Positions 26,066 through 35,268 of a stretch of 64,000 nt of DNA are shown here, one piece after another. Positions within the stretch are counted from its first letter, which is position 1. Every line of letters begins with the position of its first letter. A program made the translations under genes and the position numbers. The notes beneath the pieces were generated by a model. That model did not search any database and had not been told where the DNA came from. It saw only the letters and a program-made list of their open reading frames with translations. The DNA comes from Vibrio chagasii. GTDB lineage: Bacteria; Pseudomonadota; Gammaproteobacteria; Enterobacterales; Vibrionaceae. The DNA lies in contig NZ_MSCI01000002.1 in assembly GCF_002954585.1 (NCBI RefSeq), positions 1,590,089 to 1,654,088 on the forward strand. The letters run 5' to 3'.

Positions 26066-28534
26066 ATGACCAAGCTATCTTCTATTAGCCCCAAAGTGTT
26101 GCTTGTACTCTTTCTCTTGCTTACGTCTTTGACCTACGGCGGCATTTCACTTTATGTACTCTCTAATCACAGCCAATCGACCGTCAAACAACTGCAAAGC
26201 GGTAACAGTAGCTTCGAGCTTGAGTCTGCCAAAATTTTTATGGAGAAGTATCTCGAGGTTGCAGAAGACCGCATTGTTTTAGCTTCGCAATACCAAGGGG
26301 TCATCGACGCAGTGTCGGTCTCAAATATAGAACGGCTCTCATTTCATCTTGAGCGATTCAAGGGGCAGAACCAGTCAATGCAATTTGCCGTGCGAGACCG
26401 TACCGGCCAGCTGTTGTTTGAAGATACATTTCGTCACCCCGCATCAAAGCAAGAGCAAGCTATCTTTGACGCGATAGCGAATCAGGAAGTCGATGATCGT
26501 ATCCTTTACCTTTTGCATGATGATGCTAACCATATTTGTATCAAGCTATTTATGCCGTTACTTCAAGGCAGCGATTTCGTAGGCGTGCTATATGGTGAAA
26601 CCGCTGTCGATTATGATGATTTCTTTGGCTCGTTTGTCACGAACCGAGAGCGTTGGTACGAGCTCAGTCAAATAAGCTCACCGATCGCATCTCTTATTGA
26701 AGAAGATAACTCGCATACACACTCTCATGGCCATCATTCACACATACCAATTAAAAATAAATACAGTGAAGAAGACTGGCTATTGACTCAAACGGCTTTA
26801 ACAAGAGGTGATTTAGTATTGACTCAAGGGGTAAGCCGCTCTTTTGTTACCAACCAGCTGTTAAGCTTACAGAAGGAGCTGATAAATGGGCTTTTGATTG
26901 TATTAGCACTCAGTTCAATTTTAGTGTTTTTTATCGGGCAAAAATTATTCGTTAATCCCCACAAAGAATTGGCTGGTTCCAAAAAGCTCCTAGAGGAATC
27001 CAACAAACGACTAGCAGAGCAAGAACGTGAAAGTCACCTTCTTGCCACCGTAGTCAAGACAGCCAGAGATGGCGTTGTGATAACCGATAATAAAGGACGT
27101 ATTGAGTGGGTAAACAGTGCTTTTGAACGAATGACAGGTTACCGCTTAGACTCCATCAAAGGGTTAAGGCCAGGCTCATTTTTACAAGGTGAAGAGACTT
27201 CTGTTAGCACAATAAATCGAATAGGTTCTGCGATTCAACAAGGAAATCAAGTTAAAGCAGAAATATTGAATTACGCGATCGATAAAACGCCCTACTGGAT
27301 TGATATTGATATCGTACCTTTACGCAACGTTAAAGGTGAAGTTGAACGTTTTATCGCCATTGAACGTGATATCACAGAATTTAAGCAGCTTGAGAAGGAG
27401 TTAGAAGAACAAGCAAATAATGCACGACAAGCAAATGATGCAAAATCACTGTTCTTGGCGACAATGAGCCATGAAATTCGAACCCCAATGAATGGCTTAC
27501 TGGGTATTCTACAGATGTTGGTTGAAGACTTGGAAAAAGCTGAGCAAAGGGAAGTTCTTCAGTTAGCCCTCGACTCAGGCGAGCACTTAATTGCCATTCT
27601 TAACGATATTCTAGACTTAGCCAAAATAGAGAATGACAGTTTAGAAATTGATCCGCATTCATTCAAAATGTGCGACGTCACTAATCCCGTATTAAACACT
27701 TATCAAACCTTATGTTCAGAAAAAGGGATTGAGTTTTCTTTACTAGATAACAGCAATACGTCCTCTGTCTACAGGGGCGATTCAGTTCGGATACGACAAG
27801 TCATTCTAAATTTAGTTGGGAACGCATTGAAGTTTACAGCGAGCGGTTCAATTACTGTCAGCATCAATCCACTGGCTCACTCAGCGATGGGGTTTATGGT
27901 CGAAGACACAGGCATCGGCATCCCAGCAGAAAGACTGAGCTCTATCTTTAATGAGTTTGAACAAGCAGACGTCTCAACAACTCGGCACTATGGTGGGACC
28001 GGACTTGGATTGGCAATTTGCCATAAACTTGTGACCTTGATGAACGGCAAACTTACTGTACAAAGCGAGCTTGGTACAGGAAGCAAGTTCAGCTTTGTCA
28101 TAAACCTACCATCAATTGAGGCTGAAGATGATAAGCATCCAATAACAGAGCAAGTCGATCTGTCTCCATTTAAGATTCTTGTGACAGATGACAATAAAAT
28201 GAACCTTATCATCGCCAAAGGATTCTTGGATAAATTAAACGTAGAGTGCGTTACCTGTAATAGTGGCTTTGAGGCTTTAAGGCACTTAGAAACCGGTCAT
28301 TTCAACCTATTCATTATTGATAACCATATGCCAAAAATGAATGGTTTGGAAACAGTTCGAAAAATACGACAAGCAGGACATGATGACCTTGTTATTTTTG
28401 GCTGGACTGCCGACATCATGCAAACATCAACTCTAGCTTTTATTGAGGCAGGTGCAAATGAAGTGTTAACGAAACCACTGATTAAGTCAGACTTAGTGGA
28501 GGCACTTTCTCGTTACCTCAAGCAAATAAAATAA
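26066..28534 (+). CDS. Hybrid sensor histidine kinase (periplasmic sensor, PAS, HisKA, HATPase, REC)
   Basis: 822 residues. TM helix about 10-30, periplasmic sensor to about 270, second TM (LLIVLALSSILVFFI), then a PAS domain (about 325-440, RDGVVITDNKGRIEWVNSAF), HisKA with the phospho-His in MSHEIRTPMNG (about 469), HATPase boxes (NLVGNALKFT, DTGIGIP, GGTGLGLAI) and a receiver domain with DD (ILVTDDN), phospho-Asp in IIDNHMPKMNG (about 751) and the K in TKPL. No separate response regulator adjoins it. The sensor contains a His cluster, HTHSHGHHSH (about 217-226), suggesting metal binding. An inexact hairpin follows the gene. Confidence 0.92.
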   Translation: MTKLSSISPKVLLVLFLLLTSLTYGGISLYVLSNHSQSTVKQLQSGNSSFELESAKIFMEKYLEVAEDRIVLASQYQGVIDAVSVSNIERLSFHLERFKGQNQSMQFAVRDRTGQLLFEDTFRHPASKQEQAIFDAIANQEVDDRILYLLHDDANHICIKLFMPLLQGSDFVGVLYGETAVDYDDFFGSFVTNRERWYELSQISSPIASLIEEDNSHTHSHGHHSHIPIKNKYSEEDWLLTQTALTRGDLVLTQGVSRSFVTNQLLSLQKELINGLLIVLALSSILVFFIGQKLFVNPHKELAGSKKLLEESNKRLAEQERESHLLATVVKTARDGVVITDNKGRIEWVNSAFERMTGYRLDSIKGLRPGSFLQGEETSVSTINRIGSAIQQGNQVKAEILNYAIDKTPYWIDIDIVPLRNVKGEVERFIAIERDITEFKQLEKELEEQANNARQANDAKSLFLATMSHEIRTPMNGLLGILQMLVEDLEKAEQREVLQLALDSGEHLIAILNDILDLAKIENDSLEIDPHSFKMCDVTNPVLNTYQTLCSEKGIEFSLLDNSNTSSVYRGDSVRIRQVILNLVGNALKFTASGSITVSINPLAHSAMGFMVEDTGIGIPAERLSSIFNEFEQADVSTTRHYGGTGLGLAICHKLVTLMNGKLTVQSELGTGSKFSFVINLPSIEAEDDKHPITEQVDLSPFKILVTDDNKMNLIIAKGFLDKLNVECVTCNSGFEALRHLETGHFNLFIIDNHMPKMNGLETVRKIRQAGHDDLVIFGWTADIMQTSTLAFIEAGANEVLTKPLIKSDLVEALSRYLKQIK

Positions 28535-28535
28535 T

Positions 28536-28570
28536 AGGTAAAACAAGCTGGGTCAGAGCTTGCTTTACCT
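28536..28570 (+). terminator. Hairpin after the hybrid kinase gene
   Basis: A 14-bp stem with one mismatch (28536-28549 with 28557-28570) and a 7-nt loop, without a clear T-tract. Confidence 0.5.
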
Positions 28571-28656
28571 TGATTAACGTTTAGTCTGAAAGAAACCAAT
28601 AATAGAAATAATTAAACAGGATCAGCGCATATAAGTTACGCTAACCTAGGTAATGA

Positions 28657-29187
28657 TTATTCTTTACGTGCATTCATCGGATAACTTCTTGAACCACTAT
28701 ACTGAATATCTTTATAACTACCCTTCATTGTTCCTTTTGCAACAGAGACATAATTAATCGTCACTGCTGGATTTCCAGAAAAACCATTGATGTTCACCTC
28801 TATTTTCCCATCTTTCTTAGAAGCGAGCCCTGTACCTGATTTAAATACATTACCATTATGTTCATAAGTCATGGCTACGCGGATATCTGTACTCGGATAA
28901 GCTTGATCAAGAAATTGTAACTTCCAATTTTCCGACAAACTCCACCTTGTATTAACTAACATATTGAGCGTATTTGGGTTTGTTAAATTTTTGGCTATTT
29001 TTACGTTTCCATATTGGTCCATAAAAATTATTTCATCGGAGCCATCCCCATCAGTATCACCTAAGGCAAAATGCGAAACTTGCTGCCCACCTAAAATGTC
29101 TTCAATGACAAATTCGCTTTCTGCAGCAACACACGAGCTAAAAATGACTAAAGGTAGAAACGAACTTTTTATCTTATTTGACAACAC
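28657..29187 (-). CDS. Secreted protein with a calcium-type Asp loop, unknown function
   Basis: 176 residues with an N-terminal signal (LPLVIFSSCVAAES). The segment ALGDTDGDGSDEIIFMDQYG is an FG-GAP/dockerin-like Asp-rich loop (DTDGDGSDE) near residue 43, usually calcium-binding and part of a beta-propeller blade. The rest is beta-rich and unassigned. A Cys at the signal end (SSCVAA) is not a good lipobox. It is a single gene on the minus strand. Confidence 0.6.
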   Translation of the reverse strand: MLSNKIKSSFLPLVIFSSCVAAESEFVIEDILGGQQVSHFALGDTDGDGSDEIIFMDQYGNVKIAKNLTNPNTLNMLVNTRWSLSENWKLQFLDQAYPSTDIRVAMTYEHNGNVFKSGTGLASKKDGKIEVNINGFSGNPAVTINYVSVAKGTMKGSYKDIQYSGSRSYPMNARKE

Positions 29188-29495
29188 AATATTTCACTCA
29201 AAATTTAATCGAAGTTAATATATAAAATTTATTTCCGTGCTATTCAATAGATAATTAAAACAAATCACTAAAATGGAGTTATCCGCCCGTAAATCAAAGA
29301 AATTAAATTTAATTTTATCTATAAACACTTTCAACAACAGCTTTGAATCTTTGAATCTTTGAATCTTTGAATCATGACACAACATAGATAGCATGGAGAT
29401 ACGATATAAATCATAAAATATAAAGTCATAACAGTATTTAATGACCTGATATAAATGAAATTATCTTCCATTTTACCTGAGGTGAAAATTTAACT
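29188..29495. other. AT-rich intergenic region holding an octamer repeat
   Basis: Contains the promoter of the minus-strand gene on its left and the TTTGAATC tandem repeat (29343-29374). Nothing else is evident. Confidence 0.5.
29343..29374. repeat. Octanucleotide tandem repeat, TTTGAATC x4
   Basis: Four perfect copies, about 120 bp beyond the stop of the minus-strand gene at 29496 and about 155 bp upstream of the minus-strand gene that starts at 29187. It is the second octamer microsatellite in this window. Confidence 0.9.
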
Positions 29496-30029
29496 TTATC
29501 GTGTTCTTGACCCCATATCTTGATCCTCTACTGCACCTTCGATTTGAATCGATAGTTCATCGATTAACTTAACCGTTCCCATATGATCGAAATAGTAAAA
29601 AGCGTAGAGCTTGAATTTAGCTCGGCTACCATCGTTCTTGGTCACCTCGACAGTGTGTATTTCTGAGACAGTTCCATCAGCATCAACGTTTACATCTTCA
29701 AACACAATATCCATTCTAGTCAGCTGTTCGCTTAAAACTGACGCATGTTGAATAAATTCATCATGTGTGTTTTTGTCATCACCAAATTTCTGAACGAAAC
29801 TTTCAGATATCATCGATTTTAGGTGAGACTTATCACGATCAATAAACGCTTTAAATGTTTCCTCCAAAAATTGGTTCGCCTGAATATTCGACTGGTCTTC
29901 AAACTGCACTGTTAGAGTTGGTGACATATCTTGTTCTATCACCGACTCTGCACTAGCAAAGCCAGAATTAAATAACAAAGATAACAAGATTGTTGAGCAC
30001 TTTACTCTATTTAAAATATTAACCATCAT
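29496..30029 (-). CDS. Exported NTF2/SnoaL-like protein, unknown function
   Basis: 177 residues with a signal peptide (STILLSLLFNSGFASAES). The mature part looks like a small alpha/beta cone fold: NQFLEETFKAFIDRDKSHLK, MISESFVQKFGD, then alternating beta strands (IHTVEVTKNDGSRAKFKLYA). This resembles NTF2-like domains but is not diagnostic. No partner gene overlaps it. Function unknown. Confidence 0.55.
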   Translation of the reverse strand: MMVNILNRVKCSTILLSLLFNSGFASAESVIEQDMSPTLTVQFEDQSNIQANQFLEETFKAFIDRDKSHLKSMISESFVQKFGDDKNTHDEFIQHASVLSEQLTRMDIVFEDVNVDADGTVSEIHTVEVTKNDGSRAKFKLYAFYYFDHMGTVKLIDELSIQIEGAVEDQDMGSRTR

Positions 30030-30365
30030 TAAAACCTAATTTATTTTAAAATCTAAATTTACGATAAAGTGGTCAGGTAAAGGTAATTAATCTACGCCGA
30101 TCTCTTCATACGAGACGCCAATACATAATATTTACAATTAAAAAGTAAAGACTCTCGCCATAATAACAGCCTGCACTTGCATGATTAATGATCAACTATC
30201 GATCCAAAATCCAGATACGCAATCCTCCCCTATTAACATTAGATACCCATTAATGAAACAGCAATTGAAAGTAATTTGGCGACAAGTCAAACAACACCAA
30301 ACAATTATTGATAATAAGATTTACACGATGTACATTCACAAGAACCATAAAAAATACGATCTCAT
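30030..30365. other. Intergenic region before the GH114-like gene
   Basis: A 62-codon frame (30181-30369) overlaps the start of the next gene but has no ribosome site and an unremarkable composition, so I do not call it. Otherwise nothing is seen. Confidence 0.4.
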
Positions 30366-31223
30366 ATGAAAAAATTATTAATCTATCTGTTTTTAGTAAG
30401 CAGCTCTGGCTGCAATTCAAATGATAATAAACCCCAACCCGAGCAGTCTAGCTCTCCGGTCGTTCTTGATATAAACGTCGCTCCTATTATGACCGGTTCT
30501 TGGTACCGCCCGCCTGTTTCAGTCACGTGGCAATGGCAGCTAGAAGGCAATTTAAACACCTCTTACTCTGTCGCTCTCTATGATGTAGACCTTTTTGATA
30601 CGAGAAACACGACAATAAAAAAATTACAACAATCAGGAATAAAAGTGGTGTGTTATTTTTCAGCAGGCTCTTATGAGGATTATCGAGATGATAAAGAACT
30701 CTTCTTGCCAAACACACTTGGAAACACTCTTGATGGCTGGGACAACGAACGCTGGCTTGATATTCGTTCAGCGAACGTTCATTCAATCATGAAAAAACGT
30801 CTGGATATTGCCAAGAACAAAGGTTGTGATGGTGTTGAACCTGATAATATGGATGGGTACACCAATAACTCTGGTTTCAATCTGACGTCTCAAGATCAGC
30901 TCGCGTACAATCGATTTATTGCAAATGAGGCGCATAAAAGAGGCCTTGCGGTCGGATTAAAGAATGACCTGGACCAAATAGGTGAACTAGTCGAGTACTT
31001 TGACTTTGCTGTTAACGAACAATGTTTTGAGTACAACGAATGTGACGCACTGCTGCCCTTTATTAATCACGGTAAGCCCGTTTTAACAGCGGAGTACTTA
31101 GATAAGTATGTCAACAACCCAAATGAGAGAGCAACAATCTGCCAAGAATCTAGGGACAATCTATTTAGCACCCTAATCTTACCTTTGGATTTAAACGACA
31201 GTTTTAGGTTTAGCTGTTTGTAA
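30366..31223 (+). CDS. GH114-like (endo-alpha-1,4-polygalactosaminidase family) lipoprotein
   Basis: 285 residues. The signal peptide MKKLLIYLFLVSSSGCNSN has a lipobox-like SSGC (Cys16). The mature part is a TIM-barrel typical of the GH114/TM1410 group: SVTWQWQLEG, YDVDLFDT, VVCYFSAGSYEDYR, DGVEPDNMDGYTN and AVGLKNDLDQI, with acidic residues at barrel-strand ends (D in YDVD, E in VEPDN). GH114 enzymes cleave galactosamine-rich exopolysaccharide, so a role in biofilm matrix turnover is inferred. A single gene. Confidence 0.8.
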   Translation: MKKLLIYLFLVSSSGCNSNDNKPQPEQSSSPVVLDINVAPIMTGSWYRPPVSVTWQWQLEGNLNTSYSVALYDVDLFDTRNTTIKKLQQSGIKVVCYFSAGSYEDYRDDKELFLPNTLGNTLDGWDNERWLDIRSANVHSIMKKRLDIAKNKGCDGVEPDNMDGYTNNSGFNLTSQDQLAYNRFIANEAHKRGLAVGLKNDLDQIGELVEYFDFAVNEQCFEYNECDALLPFINHGKPVLTAEYLDKYVNNPNERATICQESRDNLFSTLILPLDLNDSFRFSCL

Positions 31224-31618
31224 AGCACGCGTAATCCTAAAAATAACTGTACCGAAACTATCTAGAGCGGTTTAACTATTATATATAGCGACTAGAGAAA
31301 AAATGTGTGCACTATAGAGTTTGCTATTGTCCAAAATCTTGAGCACAGAACCAAAAGGTATTGCCTTATTCCTGACTCGCCACAAGAACAAGGGCCTCGA
31401 AAGTGCGAAGCTTAAGTTTTATCAATCGAATAATTACAGATCCCCTACTTCAACGCTTCCATTGATGCTGTTTTGTACAGTTTAGCATTGTTACATTGCC
31501 TCATTCCTCAAGGTAGTAAACGATTAATTACCTTGGCAAAGGTTGGTAGGTTGAAAAGGAAAGTAAGGTAACTCATAACGAGCGGACACATCATAACTTC
31601 CTGACAAACACTGAGAGG
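31224..31618. other. Intergenic region, nothing recognised
   Basis: About 400 bp without a credible frame, hairpin or repeat that I can identify. Confidence 0.4.
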
Positions 31619-31951
31619 CTAAATATTGATCAATAATTTGCGCGGCTCATTACACAGTGACGCGATATTGATGATAGGAAGTTGACTACGAAACTGCGCG
31701 GTGAGTATGACCTTTTTACCGTCATTAAGGCCGCTTCGACATTGTGTCAAAGTCGCTTCAGTATCTAGCTGGTGTGCGTTCTCGATAATCTGAATATCAG
31801 CGTTTTTTTGATAGTAACGTGTTAGCCAAGATATCGCCTGCTCTTCTACGCTGGTGAGCACGATGACATTTTTTGTTGCCATCAGATCGTTGAGTTCAAG
31901 TTGTTTAAGTTCCGTTTCTATAAATACTCTCTTCGTCGAGTCAGTAACCAT
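31619..31951 (-). CDS. Hypothetical 110-residue protein downstream of the patatin remnant
   Basis: From the ATG at 31951 (a TTG lies one codon earlier): VTDSTKRVFIETELKQLELND, then VIVLTSVEEQAISWLTRYYQK. It has alternating strand/helix segments and no signal peptide or membrane helix. It begins 5 bp after the stop of the patatin remnant. I recognise no family; it could itself be the tail of a larger disrupted gene. Confidence 0.4.
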   Translation of the reverse strand: MVTDSTKRVFIETELKQLELNDLMATKNVIVLTSVEEQAISWLTRYYQKNADIQIIENAHQLDTEATLTQCRSGLNDGKKVILTAQFRSQLPIINIASLCNEPRKLLINI

Positions 31952-31955
31952 CAAA

Positions 31956-32570
31956 TTAAAGTCTGCTACCCAGTGTCGCCTGTGCCAAATGATAGCCTCT
32001 ATCTATCATCTTCTTTGAGCGTTCAAACTCTAAGGTGCCACAGGCATTACATGGGACTTCAAGGGTAATATCGGCAGGATAAGCGGCTAATTTCTGGCGA
32101 GCAATGGTCGACTGCATCGCATCAAACGCTTGGTTGGCAATGTCGTAAGCTGCAAAGTTGAAGCTCATTTTACTTTTGACGTTATTGCCTAGGTTATCGA
32201 TAAAATTAGCAACCTTATCGTGCAGGTTGCTCTCTTTCGTCGGCAGGGAAACTGGTGTCACTTCTTGTTTAAACAGTTCAGGTTCGCCGCCTAAGTTCAC
32301 CACAGCTATCGTGACATCTGTGTTGTCGCCGAAGGTTGGTGCAATCGGTACAGGATTAAGCACTTCGCCATTGATGGCATGAGGTGTAAAGAACAGCGGA
32401 AGGAAGATAGAGGTACGAATGGCATCAAAAAGAAATCCGGGCTTGAGCCAAACCTCTTTCTCAGCCGCGACGTTGGCAGCAACTGTCCCACAATGGCCCC
32501 AGATTAAGTGCACATTTACCCTTGGCACTTTTCGACTCAAAAGTATTCGAAAAGCCAATGTGTTCATTGA
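31956..32570 (-). pseudogene. Patatin-like phospholipase remnant lacking both catalytic motifs
   Basis: The frame contains the patatin core segment VAAEKEVWLKPGFLFDAIRTSIFLPLFFTP and LNPVPIAP. The N-terminal oxyanion and GxSxG region is missing, replaced by about 30 unrelated residues. The DG[GA] catalytic Asp motif expected between ING and LNPVP is also gone (it reads AINGEVLNPVPI). Both halves of the Ser-Asp dyad are therefore absent. It is a deletion derivative that still reads open for about 200 codons; it may be expressed but cannot be a normal phospholipase. Confidence 0.6.
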
Positions 32571-32594
32571 TTTAAAGGGGTATAGGTGAAACAA

Positions 32595-32920
32595 ATTAGG
32601 GTTTAATTTTTTTGACTACGTTATCGTGAACTGGAAATAAAAGCGTAGGAGAGCCCTAACTTAATGAATGAGTCCTTCAACTCAACTGTAAAATATGCAA
32701 TAAAACGCTTACTGAAGGAATCAAGAAACGCTTTCAATTTTCCTCTTGTTTGTGTGGCATACACTACTGTTAAAGCAATCGCTAGGTCAGTCAGAACCGC
32801 ATTAGAGCCAGTGAATTTGAAACAAAATTCCAGTAAAACCTAAGCAATTTTAAAAGGTAGTTTCAAGAAGCATTAGGGTAACTAAGCTTCTATAAAGTTA
32901 GATAGCGTTGAGTAAACAAC
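32595..32920. other. Divergent intergenic region, nothing recognised
   Basis: Lies between the patatin remnant and the aminotransferase. No gene, strong hairpin or repeat seen. Confidence 0.4.
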
Positions 32921-33979
32921 ATGAATATTAATCAAAGAATTAGAGGCGATCACGCCTCTTACATTAGCAATTTATACACTATTGATTGCCGACTTGGAAC
33001 GAACCCCAACGGTGCTCCACCCTTATCTGATGCAATAAAAGAGACACTACTCGATGATCTAAGCGATTATTACTCTTTTAACCATATCGCGAAGTTATCA
33101 GTGTTGACGGCTAACTATATCGGGACCGCTCCGGACCGCGTTTTTTTCTCTAATGGCTCTATGCCCATGCTTTCGACGATTTTCTCTAAGTTACTCGGCG
33201 ACAATATGACGATGCTCGGCTTGGGACCCCAATTTGTGGATGCAGTATCTGAGTTTATACAGCTCGGAGGCTCTTATAATGCCCTCAAATATAGCCCTGG
33301 CATTATTCCTATTTTCTGCGAAGAGATCAGAACCACTGCCCCATCAATTGTTTATATTGACAACCCAAACAATCCAACCGGTCGAGCATACTCTCGCGAG
33401 GAATTAGAGCCAGTAGTCGAGGCTTGTCAAGATTCTGACTCAATACTTTTAATCGATGAGGCTTATGGGGATTATTTAAAAAAGAGTGAGAGTATGGCTC
33501 AGTTTGCCAACGAATTTAATAATGTAGTGGTAACACGTAGTTTTTCTAAGGGGTTAGGCTTAGCATCTTGTCGTCTTGGCTACGCTGTAGTCTCTCCTAA
33601 TTTACGAGATTATTTGTCAAGAATCATTATCCCATTCACACCATCATTAACGTCAATCAAGATCGCTTGTGATGTGTTACCAAATATCGACAGCTTTCTT
33701 GAGAAGTGCAAAACAGATTGCCGGGAAATCAAAAAGACGATGATCGACGAACTACAACAATGCGGAATAGAAGTCGTGCCGACAAATGACGAGACGCCGA
33801 TTTTTTTGGCTTATAAAAGAGGTGAAAGCTTAGCTAGCTGGTTTGATGACCGCGGAATATTGGTCGAGTCCGCTCACCATTTTGCACTAACAGACAGCAC
33901 ATTAACTAAAGAGTATTGTCGACTAAGGATCGTTGGTAACACACACGACCTTGAGCACTTTATCTACAGACTAAAATAG
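32921..33979 (+). CDS. Class I/II aminotransferase, histidinol-phosphate aminotransferase-like
   Basis: 352 residues, fold-type I PLP enzyme. Motifs: FFSNGSMPMLSTIF (phosphate-cup region), DNPNNPTGRAYSREE, LLIDEAYGDYL (Asp to the PLP ring nitrogen), and the Schiff-base lysine in TRSFSKGLGLASCRLGY. The C-terminal Arg in RLRIVGN binds the substrate carboxylate. The HisC-like class is clear, but it is not in a his operon, so the substrate is uncertain (histidinol phosphate, an aromatic or other amino acid). A single gene. Confidence 0.85.
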   Translation: MNINQRIRGDHASYISNLYTIDCRLGTNPNGAPPLSDAIKETLLDDLSDYYSFNHIAKLSVLTANYIGTAPDRVFFSNGSMPMLSTIFSKLLGDNMTMLGLGPQFVDAVSEFIQLGGSYNALKYSPGIIPIFCEEIRTTAPSIVYIDNPNNPTGRAYSREELEPVVEACQDSDSILLIDEAYGDYLKKSESMAQFANEFNNVVVTRSFSKGLGLASCRLGYAVVSPNLRDYLSRIIIPFTPSLTSIKIACDVLPNIDSFLEKCKTDCREIKKTMIDELQQCGIEVVPTNDETPIFLAYKRGESLASWFDDRGILVESAHHFALTDSTLTKEYCRLRIVGNTHDLEHFIYRLK

Positions 33980-34147
33980 CCTTGCATTCTCATTTTCGTA
34001 GGATTTCAACCAACCACTTTCTTACCTATCTACATACTCCTATATGCGGATGCAGTCTATTTGGTTTGAAATGTGGTTGATTATCACAGACGGCTTCTTT
34101 TATCGCAGATAATAATTCAATCCATTTAACGTCTATCTGTTAAGCTA

Positions 34148-34480
34148 TTATTGCTTCGATATTTTATCTTCCCACTCTGCCGCCCAATCTCTTAAAGGGT
34201 CGAGTGTTTGCATTAAAGACACTCCTAACTCTGTTAGTTTATAGCCTTCCGATGTTGTAAAAACTAACTCAGCTTCAGTTAACTGCTTAATCCTAGTATT
34301 TAAAACCGAAGGGGACATGCTGTCGCATCGTTGTTGTAGTCCTCTGAAGCTCAAAGGTTCAGAGTTCAGCTCCCACATGATCCTCATATTCCACTTTCGG
34401 CCCAACAGATCGAATAAAGCCATGATGGCTATACCCGAGCTAGATCCTCTTACTAATTTTTTAGGTAATGGTGTTGTCAT
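34148..34480 (-). CDS. HxlR-family (MarR-like winged HTH) regulator
   Basis: 110 residues with the HxlR pattern LLGRKWNMRIMWELNSEPLSFRGL, then SPSVLNTRIKQLTEAELV and YKLTELGVSLMQTL. It is divergent from the YciI-like gene with about 90 bp between them. HxlR proteins typically respond to electrophiles, aldehydes or quinones, and control of the neighbour is inferred. Confidence 0.9.
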   Translation of the reverse strand: MTTPLPKKLVRGSSSGIAIMALFDLLGRKWNMRIMWELNSEPLSFRGLQQRCDSMSPSVLNTRIKQLTEAELVFTTSEGYKLTELGVSLMQTLDPLRDWAAEWEDKISKQ

Positions 34481-34569
34481 AAATCTTGCGCTTCTAAAAA
34501 AGTAGCAATATAATTCGCTACGAAATAAGTAGCAATTTTATATCAATTTATTTGAAAAGCGAGAATTAT

Positions 34570-34857
34570 ATGTACCTAGTAGATATGACCTTTACAGACA
34601 TGACAAAAATAACTCCAGAGCTAACTGATAAGCATAAGAATTATCTTGAAGGAGAATATAAATCAAACAATCTATTGTTTGGTGGGAGGAAAGTACCTAG
34701 AACTGGGGGCATACTTATTTCGCAACATGCAAGTAAACGAGAGCTTGAGCAAGTATTAAATTCAGATCCATTCATTAAAAGCGGAGCTGTCACGTATTCA
34801 ATTGCTGAATTTATTCCTGTAATGGCTTCTAAAGCTTATCAAGGTATCGTAGCCTAA
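34570..34857 (+). CDS. YciI-like (YCII/ABM-fold) protein
   Basis: 95 residues from the ATG at 34570 (MYLVDMTFTDM). A TTG at 34552 extends the frame but lacks support. The ferredoxin-like alpha/beta fold of YciI proteins is apparent: HKNYLEGEYKSNNLLFGGRK, GGILISQHASKRELEQVL, DPFIKSGAVTYSIAEFIPV. YciI proteins act as small dehydrogenases, dehalogenases or stress proteins of mostly unknown substrate. It is divergent from, and likely regulated by, the HxlR gene. Confidence 0.8.
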   Translation: MYLVDMTFTDMTKITPELTDKHKNYLEGEYKSNNLLFGGRKVPRTGGILISQHASKRELEQVLNSDPFIKSGAVTYSIAEFIPVMASKAYQGIVA

Positions 34858-35268
34858 CAAAAGAGCTTGGCGTCAATAATTGATTTCTGACGCTATTCTT
34901 GTCCCCCATTAAACGGCCTCTGTTTCTTCCCTCCCTAATCACAACAAGTGCGCTACAAAACATGAACCGATCGATTTTCTCGAGTCTTTCTAACCTAGCA
35001 CTTTCATACTGAACGATACCTTATTAATCCTGAAGCTAAACCTCCTACAAAAAACAAACTATCTTGCGGCTTCCACGCAAGCCAAGGCACTCTACGACTA
35101 ATGTCTAACTACCTGAGTCTATTTGTTTTTTTGGGTTTGGTATAAGGTACCAACAACTAAATATTAACGAATCTTTAATTATAAGTTGACGCATTGTTTG
35201 CACATCTGCATGAGTCAATAACGTTTGTTGGAACAACACACCTTAGAGTGTGAAAGAAAGGAATCAAA
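34858..35268. other. Intergenic region upstream of the DUF3360 permease
   Basis: No gene seen. A weak hairpin GCGTCA...TGACGC follows the YciI-like gene, and a dyad TTGGTA-N5-TACCAA occurs about 130 bp before the permease start. Confidence 0.45.

Noticed and set aside
30181..30369. 62-codon frame overlapping the GH114-like gene start
   Set aside because: No ribosome site and an unremarkable translation; more likely leader DNA of the next gene.
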